In this document: piece by piece, positions 53,360-64,000 of the stretch
How the letters are laid out: every line of letters begins with the position of its first letter
Position numbering within the stretch: the stretch's first letter is position 1
Source: Symsagittifera roscoffensis
Taxonomy: Eukaryota > Xenacoelomorpha > Acoela > Convolutidae
DNA length: 64,000 nucleotides
Assembly (NCBI RefSeq): GCF_963678635.1
Contig: NC_087070.1
Span: forward strand, 33,929,955-33,993,954
Direction of reading: 5' to 3'
The notes under the pieces: model-generated
What the model was told of the DNA's origin: nothing
Database searches by the model: none
The model's input: the letters and a program-made list of their open reading frames with translations, nothing else
Made by a program: the position numbers and the translations under genes

Positions 53360-55580
53360 ATTTCAAGTTAAGCCATGCCCTAAATCGGTTTGAGAAACTT
53401 TAAAATTCATGGAACGAATCGTTTTGCAAGAAGTTGAACCAGCTATTCAGGCTATGAAAATTTATAACATTTAGAGTTACTTCATAGCCCGAATCAGTGT
53501 AATAAAAAATTTAAATTTAAGCAAGCTGTTCAAGCAATAAAAATTTGAAATCTATCAAGTTATTTCATCGACTAGTTCGGTTAACGAAAAATTTAAGTTT
53601 TTCTAAGCAAGCTACTCAAGCTGTGAATTTTTGAAATATGTCAAGTTATTTTCATCGGTTAGCGAAAAGTAAGTTTTTATAAGCAAGCTTTTACAGCTTT
53701 GAAATTTTGAAATAATTCAAGGTAGTTTGAGCAGTGATTCGGGTGGCAAATAGTTAAGTTTTTCTAAGCAAGCTACTCAAGCTGTGAATTTTTGAAATAT
53801 TTCAAGTTATTTTCATCGGTTAGCGAAAAGTAAGTTTTTATAAGCAAGCTTTTACAGCTTTGAAATTTTGAAACAATTCAAGGTAGTTTGAGCAGTGATT
53901 CGGGTGGCAAATAGTTAAGTTTTTCTAAGCAAGCTACTCAAGCTGTGAATTTTTGAAATAATTCAAGTTATTTTCATCGGTTAGCGAAAAGTAAGTTTTT
54001 ATAAGCAAGCTTTTACAGCTTTGAAATTTTGAAACAATTCAAGGTAGTTTGAGCAGTGATTCGGGTGGCAAATAGTTAAGTTTTTCTAAGCAAGCTACTC
54101 AAGCTGTGAATTTTTGAAATATTTCAAGTTATTTTCATCGGTTAGCGAAAAGTAAGTTTTTATAAGCAAGCTTTTACAGCTTTGAAATTTTGAAACAATT
54201 CAAGGTAGTTTGAGCAGTGATTCGGGTGGCAAATAGTTAAGTTTTTCTAAGCAAGCTACTCAAGCTGTGAATTTTTGAAATAATTCAAGTTATTTTCATC
54301 GGTTAGCGAAAAGTAAGTTTTTATAAGCAAGCTTTTACAGCTTTGAAATTTTGAAACAATTCAAGGTAGTTTGAGCAGTGATTCGGGTGGCAAATAGTTA
54401 AGTTTTTCTAAGCAAGCTATTCGAGCTATGAAACTTTGAAATAATTTCATGTTGTTTCATAGAGCGAATCAACTAGCGAAAAATTACAATTTCTTAGTAA
54501 GCTTTTCACTCGACGAAACTCAGAAAAAAATTAAATTAGTTAATAGAGCGAACCTATGCAAGCTATTAAACGAAAATTTTGAAACAATTCGACTTATTTC
54601 ATAGAGCAAAACTGTCCTTAAAAAAAGCTTTTTAAGCCAGCAATTCAATTGTGAAAAGAAAAACGCGGAAAAACAATTGTTTAGGAAGCTATTCAAGCAA
54701 GAAAAAATTCAAGGCATTTCATAAAGAGAGACGGATAGCGCATAGTTTAAATTAGAGCCAAATTACGTTTTTCTAAGCGAGCTAATCGAAGGACGAAGCT
54801 TTGAAATATGTCAAATTGTTTCATAGAGCCAATCAGCGCGGTTTTCTTAAGCAAGCTATTGAATCTATGAACATTTGAAATACTTCAAACTGTTACTTAG
54901 ACCAAAATTTTTAGTGAAAAAATTAGTTTTCATCAGTAAAAACTTAAAATAGCTAAACAAGCTATCCAATTTTGAGCGTATGAAAAACGTCAAGGCATTT
55001 CATAAAGGGAGACGGATAGCGCATAGTTTAAGTTTACCTATTAGAGCCAAATTACGTTTTTCTAAGCGAGCTAATCGAACGACGAAGCTTTGAAATATGT
55101 CAAATTGTTTCATAAAGCCAATCAGTGCGGCTTTCTTAGGCCAGCAATTGAATCTATGAACATTCAAAATACTTCAAGTTGTTACTTAGACCGAAATGTT
55201 TAGTGAAAAAATTAGTTTTATCCAGAAAACTTTGAAATATCTAAACAAGCTATTCAAGCTATGAAACTTTGAACTAATTCAGCTAATTTCATGGACCAAA
55301 TCGGTTATCAAAAAGGAAGTTTCTCTATGGAACCTATTTCAGCTATGAAACTTTGAAATATTTCAAGTTACTTCATAGCGCGAATTAGTGTGCTTAAAAG
55401 TTCAAGTTTTTCGAATCAAGCTGTTCAAGCTAGGAAACCATGAAACATTGCAAGTTATTTCATTGAGCGAATCGGTTTGCGAAAGCTTAAGTTGTTTGAG
55501 CAAGCTCTTCCAGCTACAAAATTTTGAAAAATTTCAAGTTGATTCATAGCGCGATTCAATTTGCTAAAAATTATGCTTTT
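53360..55580. repeat. Satellite of about 80-bp monomers
   Basis: Monomers follow the pattern AAGCAAGCTATTCAAGCTATG AAA, TTTGAAATAATTCAAGTTA, TTTCATAGAGCGAATCGG, then GCGAAAAATTAAGTTTTTC. Most are strongly diverged, but a homogenised core at 53611-54416 repeats as a 161-bp dimer. The array lies just upstream of the Deltex start. Confidence 0.85.
53611..54416. repeat. 161-bp higher-order core, five copies
   Basis: The phrase GCTACTCAAGCTGTGAATTT recurs at 53611, 53772, 53933, 54094 and 54255, exactly 161 bp apart, and a diverged version follows at 54416. Copies are almost identical except that ATATTTC and ATAATTC variants alternate at one spot. Confidence 0.92.
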
Positions 55581-56017
55581 ATAATTATGGTGTTTGCTGT
55601 TTTAAGCTTACGTTTCAGACTGAAATGAATATGTAAACTCAAAATTTTGGACAAAAAGTATGCAGGTCCTGTCTAGCCTTGAAGTTGAATTGATTCCATT
55701 TTTCTGAAACTTTCTGATCTTATTTTTCTTAGACGTTGTGCTCAACAGAAAAGTTTTAAAAAACGTTGCATCGGTAGCGCATTAAGACTGTTAATTAATA
55801 TAAGAATTTTGACCGTTTAGATTTTGTTTACCAGTCATAACGCTAAATTGAAGACTAGTTCTTTTTTCCAAGGCGCTTTTATACAATAGTTTGAAATGGA
55901 TAGAAAAGTAAGGAAAGCTTATTTGAAATAGATGAAGCGTATTAAAAAACACATTTCCAGAAAGCCAGAAAAAGGCTGCAAACGCAGTATGCCCATTTTG
56001 TTAGATAAAGATTAAAT
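55581..56017. other. Spacer between satellite and R1 repeat
   Basis: AT-rich, no feature recognised. Confidence 0.35.
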
Positions 56018-56350
56018 AAACATAGCTAACAGACAGTTGAAAAAGAGTCAATGAGCGCAACTAAAGAGACAAAAAAAAACTGAGTTGTTTTTTTTTGAAA
56101 AAACTCCACTTTCAAACTTCAAAGAAAAAATAGACGCTTTTAAAGCCCTTTGACTTTCTAGAAAAATCAAAGATTTGATCATAGGTAGATTTTCTAATAC
56201 ACTGAGAAAACTGAAAATTTTCGTGACCTTTACACTTTCGCTGTTCAATAGTGGAGTTTGTGTTCCTTTCACCAAAGGAAATGAACCGAACTTGTAAAGA
56301 AATCAAAAGTCAAACCGCGAAAAAATAAATTTGCAAAAAAGCACAAAATA
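56018..56350 (+). repeat. R1 repeat copy 5, overlapping array start
   Basis: Starts ACATAGCTAACAGACAGTTG and joins, after GAGAAAACT, to the first array unit at GAAAATTTTCGTGACC. The R1 second half is thus part of the tandemly amplified unit. Confidence 0.6.
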
Positions 56351-59300
56351 CCTATTTCAATGAAAACTATACAAGGAGCTTTTGTAATGATAGAATGAAG
56401 CCGACTAATCAAAAAGTTCTTTGAGCGAAACTAAGCCTACAAAAATGAGCAGACCGGCAATAATCTAAATTAAACGAAACGTTTCAGTTTCCGAAAGAAA
56501 ACAGGTCTTGACTGGAATCAAACTCCCGGACTTTTTGGTCTCAAGCATGGTTGTTACAGAAACTTGGGAAAAAGCCGAATCTGAAAAAAAGTCGGGATAT
56601 GGGAACTAATCCGACGAAAATAAACAGACGGACGATTTTCAGAAAAATGTTACCGAACCTGAAAACATACTGATTTTCAGAGGGGAGCGCGCGCCGAAAA
56701 AAAACGCGCTTTATTGGTCAAAAATTTCCAGTGCCTAAAAACGCTTTTTTGACCTGTTTTTTCAAAATCAATTTGGTCGAGCTAAAAAAAAGGTCGACTA
56801 AACTTTCGAACATTTTCGAAATTCCGCTCCCCCACCCCTCGAGAAAATCCTAGATCCGCCCCTGATTACAACTAATGTCGGCCGGAGTTATAACTGGAAA
56901 TTGGAAAGCATAAAGCCAAATTATGTAAAAATTGTGCATTTCGAAAAAGTTGCGAGATACATTAAGTTGGAAAATTTCTGAAACCAAGCCTTTTATCATT
57001 GTACTGCCGTTTGAAACAATTAAGTTTTTTCGGTTCATGTGATGAATTAAAGCGGGATCAACTGAGTTAACTTTTTACCTATCAAATGTTAAAGCCCATA
57101 TGACATTATACAGCCACCGCAGCCTACCGATTCAAAAGTGCCACCAAAAGTAGCGTTTTTATTTGCGAATTAGGTTGGAAAAAGGAATGTTCGTGCTAAT
57201 ACACTGGCTTCGCAAGTGTAACACAAGGCGAAGCTGCGCTTCGCTAACACTTGCGAGAACACGACCAAAAAGCAGCTCTATCAAGTGAAAAAAGAAAAAG
57301 TAGAAAAAGCCTCGAATTAGTAAAAACTCGGCTTTGTGTAGAATCTGCGACCATGCAACGTTTAGTCTCACGCATAACCACTTAACCAGGGATGCTTGAA
57401 TTCCCCAAAAACTAGCCATTAATTCTCAATCTACATTAGCTACTAAATTGCAAATTCGATGAAAATTTTCGTGACCTTTACACTTTCGCTGTTCAATAGT
57501 GGAGTTTGCGTTCCTTTCACCAAAGGAAATGAACCGAACTTGTAAAGAAATCAAAAGTCAAACCGCGAAAAAATAAATTTGCAAAAAAAGCACAAAATAC
57601 CTATTTCAATGAAAACTATACAAGGAGCTTTTGTAATGATAGAATGAAGCCGACTAATCAAAAAGTTCTTTGAGCGAAACTAAGCCTACAAAAATGAGCA
57701 GACCGGCAATAATCTAAATTAAACGAAACGTTTCAGTTTCCGAAAGAAAACAGGTCTTGACTGGAATCAAACTCCCGGACTTTTTGGTCTCAAGCATGGT
57801 TGTTACAGAAACTTGGGAAAAAGCCGAATCTGAAAAAAAGTCGGGATATGGGAACTAATCCGACGAAAATAAACAGACGGACGATTGTCAGAAAAATGTT
57901 ACCGAACCTGAAAACATACTGATTTTCAGAGGGGAGCGCGCGCCGAAAAAAAACGCGCTTTATTGGTCAAAAATTTCCAGTGCCTAAAAACGCTTTTTTG
58001 ACCTGTTTTTTCAAAATCAATTTGGTCGAGCTAAAAAAAAGGTCGACTAAACTTTCGAACATTTTCGAAATTCCGCTCCCCCACCCCTCGAGAAAATCCT
58101 AGATCCGCCCCTGATTACAACTAATGTCGGCCGGAGTTATAACTGGAAATTGGAAAGCATAAAGCCAAATTATGTAAAAATTGTGCATTTCGAAAAAGTT
58201 GCGAGATACATTAAGTTGGAAAATTTCTGAAACCAAGCCTTTTATCATTGTACTGCCGTTTGAAACAATTAAGTTTTTTCGGTTCATGTGATGAATTAAA
58301 GCGGGATCAACTGAGTTAACTTTTTACCTATCAAATGTTAAAGCCCATATGACATTATACAGCCACCGCAGCCTACCGATTCAAAAGTGCCACCAAAAGT
58401 AGCGTTTTTATTTGCGAATTAGGTTGGAAAAAGGAATGTTCGTGCTAATACACTGGCTTCGCAAGTGTAACACAAGGCGAAGCTGCGCTTCGCTAACACT
58501 TGCGAGAACACGACCAAAAAGCAGCTCTATCAAGTGAAAAAAGAAAAAGTAGAAAAAGCCTCGAATTAGTAAAAACTCGGCTTTGTGTAGAATCTGCGAC
58601 CATGCAACGTTTAGTCTCACGCATAACCACTTAACCAGGGATGCTTGAATTCCCCAAAAACTAGCCATTAATTCTCAATCTACATTAGCTACTAAATTGC
58701 AAATTCGATACCGCAAAAGGAGCACCAAATACAAAAAGATACAATTTTGCATGCAACATATTGTGCCAATCAAATTGTGCCTATAATTTTTTACCTATCA
58801 AATGTTAAAGCACATATGGCATTGTACTGCTACCGCAGCCTATCGATTCAAAAGTGCCACCAAAAGTAGCGTTTTTATTTGCGAATTAGGTTGGAAAAAG
58901 GAATGTTCGTGCTAATACACTGGCTTTGCAAGTGTAACACAAGGCGAAGCTGCGCTTCGCTAACACTTGCGAGAACACGACCAAAAAGCAGCTCTATCAA
59001 GTGAAAAAAGAAAAAGTAGAAAAAGCCTCGAATTAGTAAAAACTCGGCTTTGTGTAGAATCTGCGACCATGCAACGTTTAGTCTCACGCATAACCACTTA
59101 ACCAGGGATGCTTGAATTCCCCAAAAACTAGCCATTAATTCTCAATCTACATTAGCTACTAAATTGCAAATTCGATGAAAATTTTCGTGACCTTTACACT
59201 TTCGCTGTTCAATAGTGGAGTTTGTGTTCCTTTCACCAAAGGAAATGAACCGAACTTGTAAAGAAATCAAAAGTCAAACCGCGAAAAAATAAATTTGCAA

Positions 59301-62300
59301 AAAAAGCACAAAATACCTATTTCAATGAAAACTATACAAGGAGCTTTTGTAATGATAGAATGAAGCCGACTAATCAAAAAGTTCTTTGAGCGAAACTAAG
59401 CCTACAAAAATGAGCAGACCGGCAATAATCTAAATTAAACGAAACGTTTCAGTTTCCGAAAGAAAACAGGTCTTGACTGGAATCAAACTCCCGGACTTTT
59501 TGGTCTCAAGCATGGTTGTTACAGAAACTTGGGAAAAAGCCGAATCTGAAAAAAAGTCGGGATATGGGAACTAATCCGACGAAAATAAACAGACGGACGA
59601 TTGTCAGAAAAATGTTACCGAACCTGAAAACATACTGATTTTCAGAGGGGAGCGCGCGCCGAAAAAAAACGCGCTTTATTCGTCAAAAATTTCCAGTGCC
59701 TAAAAACGCTTTTTTGACCTGTTTTTTCAAAATCAATTTGGTCGAGCTAAAAAAAAGGTCGACTAAACTTTCGAACATTTTCGAAATTCCGCTCCCCCAC
59801 CCCTCGAGAAAATCCTAGATCCGCCCCTGATTACAACTAATGTCGGCCGGAGTTATAACTGGAAATTGGAAAGCATAAAGCCAAATTATGTAAAAATTGT
59901 GCATTTCGAAAAAGTTGCGAGATACATTAAGTTGGAAAATTTCTGAAACCAAGCCTTTTATCATTGTACTGCCGTTTGAAACAATTAAGTTTTTTCGGTT
60001 CATGTGATGAATTAAAGCGGGATCAACTGAGTTAACTTTTTACCTATCAAATGTTAAAGCCCATATGACATTATACAGCCACCGCAGCCTACCGATTCAA
60101 AAGTGCCACCAAAAGTAGCGTTTTTATTTGCGAATTAGGTTGGAAAAAGGAATGTTCGTGCTAATACACTGGCTTCGCAAGTGTAACACAAGGCGAAGCT
60201 GCGCTTCGCTAACACTTGCGAGAACACGACCAAAAAGCAGCTCTATCAAGTGAAAAAAGAAAAAGTAGAAAAAGCCTCGAATTAGTAAAAACTCGGCTTT
60301 GTGTAGAATCTGCGACCATGCAACGTTTAGTCTCACGCATAACCACTTAACCAGGGATGCTTGAATTCCCCAAAAACTAGCCATTAATTCTCAATCTACA
60401 TTAGCTACTAAATTGCAAATTCGATACCGCAAAAGGAGCACCAAATACAAAAAGATACAATTTTGCATGCAACATATTGTGCCAATCAAATTGTGCCTAT
60501 AATTTTTTACCTATCAAATGATAAAGCACATATGGCATTGTACTGCTACCGCAGCCTATCGATTCAAAAGTGCCACCAAAAGTAGCGTTTTTATTTGCGA
60601 ATTAGGTTGGAAAAAGGAATGTTCGTGCTAATACACTGGCTTCGCAAGTGTAACACAAGGCGAAGCTGCGCTTCGCTAACACTTGCGAGAACACGACCAA
60701 AAAGCAGCTCTATCAAGTGAAAAAAGAAAAAGTAGAAAAAGCCTCGAATTAGTAAAAACTCGGCTTTGTGTAGAATCTGCGACCATGCAACGTTTAGTCT
60801 CACGCATAACCACTTAACCAGGGATGCTTGAATTCCCCAAAAACTAGCCATTAATTCTCAATCTACATTAGCTACTAAATTGCAAATTCGATGAAAATTT
60901 TCGTGACCTTTACACTTTCGCTGTTCAATAGTGGAGTTTGCGTTCCTTTCACCAAAGGAAATGAACCGAACTTGTAAAGAAATCAAAAGTCAAACCGCGA
61001 AAAAATAAATTTGCAAAAAAAGCACAAAATACCTATTTCAATGAAAACTATACAAGGAGCTTTTGTAATGATAGAATGAAGCCGACTAATCAAAAAGTTC
61101 TTTGAGCGAAACTAAGCCTACAAAAATGAGCAGACCGGCAATAATCTAAATTAAACGAAACGTTTCAGTTTCCGAAAGAAAACAGGTCTTGACTGGAATC
61201 AAACTCCCGGACTTTTTGGTCTCAAGCATGGTTGTTACAGAAACTTGGGAAAAAGCCGAATCTGAAAAAAAGTCGGGATATGGGAACTAATCCGACGAAA
61301 ATAAACAGACGGACGATTGTCAGAAAAATGTTACCGAACCTGAAAACATACTGATTTTCAGAGGGGAGCGCGCGCCGAAAAAAAACGCGCTTTATTGGTC
61401 AAAAATTTCCAGTGCCTAAAAACGCTTTTTTGACCTGTTTTTTCAAAATCAATTTGGTCGAGCTAAAAAAAAGGTCGACTAAACTTTCGAACATTTTCGA
61501 AATTCCGCTCCCCCACCCCTCGAGAAAATCCTAGATCCGCCCCTGATTACAACTAATGTCGGCCGGAGTTATAACTGGAAATTGGAAAGCATAAAGCCAA
61601 ATTATGTAAAAATTGTGCATTTCGAAAAAGTTGCGAGATACATTAAGTTGGAAAATTTCTGAAACCAAGCCTTTTATCATTGTACTACCGTTTGAAACAA
61701 TTAAGTTTTTTCGGTTCATGTGATGAATTAAAGCGGGATCAACTGAGTTAACTTTTTACCTATCAAATGTTAAAGCCCATATGACATTATACAGCCACCG
61801 CAGCCTACCGATTCAAAAGTGCCACCAAAAGTAGCGTTTTTATTTGCGAATTAGGTTGGAAAAAGGAATGTTCGTGCTAATACACTGGCTTCGCAAGTGT
61901 AACACAAGGCGAAGCTGCGCTTCGCTAACACTTGCGAGAACACGACCAAAAAGCAGCTCTATCAAGTGAAAAAAGAAAAAGTAGAAAAAGCCTCGAATTA
62001 GTAAAAACTCGGCTTTGTGTAGAATCTGCGACCATGCAACGTTTAGTCTCACGCATAACCACTTAACCAGGGATGCTTGAATTCCCCAAAAACTAGCCAT
62101 TAATTCTCAATCTACATTAGCTACTAAATTGCAAATTCGATGAAAATTTTCGTGACCTTTACACTTTCGCTGTTCAATAGTGGAGTTTGCGTTCCTTTCA
62201 CCAAAGGAAATGAACCGAACTTGTAAAGAAATCAAAAGTCAAACCGCGAAAAAATAAATTTGCAAAAAAAGCACAAAATACCTATTTCAATGAAAACTAT

Positions 62301-63550
62301 ACAAGGAGCTTTTGTAATGATAGAATGAAGCCGACTAATCAAAAAGTTCTTTGAGCGAAACTAAGCCTACAAAAATGAGCAGACCGGCAATAATCTAAAT
62401 TAAACGAAACGTTTCAGTTTCCGAAAGAAAACAGGTCTTGACTGGAATCAAACTCCCGGACTTTTTGGTCTCAAGCATGGTTGTTACAGAAACTTGGGAA
62501 AAAGCCGAATCTGAAAAAAAGTCGGGATATGGGAACTAATCCGACGAAAATAAACAGACGGACGATTGTCAGAAAAATGTTACCGAACCTGAAAACATAC
62601 TGATTTTCAGAGGGGAGCGCGCGCCGAAAAAAAACGCGCTTTATTGGTCAAAAATTTCCAGTGCCTAAAAACGCTTTTTTGACCTGTTTTTTCAAAATCA
62701 ATTTGGTCGAGCTAAAAAAAAAAGGTCGACTAAACTTTCGAACATTTTCGAAATTCCGCTCCCCCACCCCTCGAGAAAATCCTAGATCCGCCCCTGATTA
62801 CAACTAAAGTCGGCCGGAGTTATAACTGGAAATTAGAAAGCATAAAGCCAAATTATGTAAAAATTGTGCATTTCGAAAAAGTTGCGAGATACATTAAGTT
62901 GGAAAATTTCTGAAACCAAGCCTTTTATCATTGTACTGCCGTTTGAAACAATTAAGTTTTTTCGGTTCATGTGATGAATTAAAGCGGGATCAACTGAGTT
63001 AACTTTTTACCTATCAAATGTTAAAGCCCATATGACATTATACAGCCACCGCAGCCTACCGATTCAAAAGTGCCACCAAAAGTAGCGTTTTTATTTGCGA
63101 ATTAGGTTGGAAAAAGGAATGTTCGTGCTAATACACTGGCTTCGCAAGTGTAACACAAGGCGAAGCTGCGCTTCGCTAACACTTGCGAGAACACGACCAA
63201 AAAGCAGCTCTATCAAGTGAAAAAAGAAAAAGTGGAAAAAGCCTCGAATTAGTAAAAACTCGGCTTTGTGTAGAATCTGCGACCATGCAACGTTTAGTCT
63301 CACGCATAACCACTTAACCAGGGATGCTTGAATTCCCCAAAAACTAGCCATTAATTCTCAATCTACATTAGCTACTAAATTGCAAATTCGATACCGCAAA
63401 AGGAGCACCGAATACAAAAAGATACAATTTTGCATGCAACATATTGTGCCAATCAAATTGTGCCTATAATTTTTTACCTATCAAATGTTAAAGCACATAT
63501 GGCATTGTACTGCTACCGCAGCCTATCGATTCAAAATTGCCACCAAAAAT
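56207..63550. repeat. Composite tandem array of 1249- and 467-bp units
   Basis: Long units L (1249 bp, starting GAAAATTTTCGTGACC) and short units S (467 bp, starting ACCGCAAAAGGAGCACC) both end AAATTGCAAATTCGAT. Order is L L S L S L L S, with starts near 56207, 57456, 58705, 59172, 60421, 60888, 62137 and 63388. S shares its last about 390 bp with L. L holds parts of R1, the tRNA-like R2, the GCGCGCC-bearing R3 and hairpin R4, so a cluster of nested interspersed repeats was amplified as one block. L copies differ by only a handful of bases. Recurrent minus-strand frames of 86 and 62 codons are products of the repetition, not genes. Confidence 0.9.
57326..57400 (-). repeat. tRNA-like SINE head inside array units
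   Basis: On minus: CCTGGTTAAGTGGTTATGCG resembles a Ser/Leu-tRNA A box and D-arm, and TGGTCGCAGATTCTACAC resembles a decayed B box. The same block recurs in every L and S unit. Confidence 0.5.
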
Positions 63551-63815
63551 AGCATTTTTATTTGCGACTTGGTTGAAAAAAAATCGTACTAATACACTCG
63601 CTTCGCAAGTGTAACACAGAGGCGAAGCTGTGCTTCGCAAACACTTTCAAGAACACGACCAAAAAGAAGTTCCATCAAGTGAAATACGAAAAAGTAGAAG
63701 GATGCCTCGAATTCGCAAAAACTCGGTTACATGTAGGATTCGAATCTGCTACCTACTGCAATCGAGAGATTTTGAGTCTCATGCACTATCAACACTATCC
63801 ACGCAAGCTTAACAA
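63540..63815 (-). repeat. Diverged R4/SINE copy at array end
   Basis: A single-copy-like relative of the S unit: R4 hairpin GGCGAAGCTGTGCTTCGC, then on minus GTGCATGAGACTCAAAATCT and the intact B box AGATTCGAATCCTAC. It is better preserved as a tRNA-like promoter than the array copies, so it probably resembles the ancestral SINE. Confidence 0.55.
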
Positions 63816-64000
63816 TCGACAAACACTAGTCACGAACAAAGCAGCTACATATTTTAATATCTTCCCAATGCGATTCAGTAAAATTGGAACCAAATACTAA
63901 TAGACTCAATTTTGCATGTAACAATTTTGATGATAACAAACTGAAGGCATCCACACTATTTTTGCAGGTAAAAATTGCAAAGCACAAAGCCACATTATGT
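63816..64000. other. Right edge, start of another diverged repeat
   Basis: Sequence similar to the S-unit start (AATTTTGCATG) and to the L-unit phrase AAAGCACAAAGCCACATTATGT, cut by the window end. The repeat zone continues beyond the window. Confidence 0.4.

Noticed and set aside
57159-63351. Seven nearly identical minus-strand 86-codon frames and four 62-codon frames
   Set aside because: They recur exactly with the 1249/467-bp repeat units, lie over the tRNA-like and hairpin segments, and have no protein-like domain. They are by-products of the array.

Overview
The window is AT-rich metazoan nuclear DNA. The evidence is one multi-exon host gene with GT-AG introns, a LINE remnant, hAT-like and tRNA-like short repeats, a Polinton-type polymerase fossil, two LTR elements and several tandem arrays. 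I could not place the phylum.

The host gene is a Deltex-family E3 ubiquitin ligase (DTX1/2/4 type) on the minus strand. I assembled it from eight exons between 52777 and 11619. Every junction is a GT-AG pair and keeps frame, giving 907 codons plus a stop. Domain order is a Ser-rich N-terminus, two WWE domains, a long acidic/Ser-rich linker with a proline-rich motif, a RING finger, the Deltex C-terminal domain, and an unusual tail of about 148 residues. Intron 2 alone is about 31.2 kb and holds both LTR elements.

Layout on the plus axis: 1-5300 holds a broken Polinton-type protein-primed DNA polymerase with an internal HNH-like segment. 5640-6680 holds two foldback structures. 6700-9850 holds a microsatellite and a decayed LINE (minus strand) whose reverse-transcriptase active site is changed. 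9850-19900 holds the 3' exons of Deltex with interspersed short repeats, including a 292-bp hAT-like MITE with an 8-bp target duplication. 20149-27685 is an old, heavily broken Ty3/gypsy element (minus strand) with diverged LTRs and a CCGAC target duplication. 27890-31860 holds tandem repeats. 31914-50766 is a very large (18.85 kb) and apparently whole Ty3/gypsy-class LTR element (plus strand, antisense to Deltex) with LTRs that look identical and a CAAT target duplication. 51023-52777 holds the first two Deltex exons. 53360-55580 is a degenerate satellite with a 161-bp repeat core. 56207-63550 is an array of nearly identical 1249-bp and 467-bp composite units.

The large LTR element is the most unusual object. 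Beyond LTRs, a single-frame gag-pol of 2740 residues and a viral-type glycoprotein gene, it carries a basic 155-residue ORF upstream of gag, two tiny hydrophobic ORFs, a 378-codon open frame with no ATG, and a 599-residue orphan ORF downstream of env. Neighbouring frames overlap by short stop-start junctions (ATGA twice). A 39-nt segment with intron-like borders directly follows the last stop codon.
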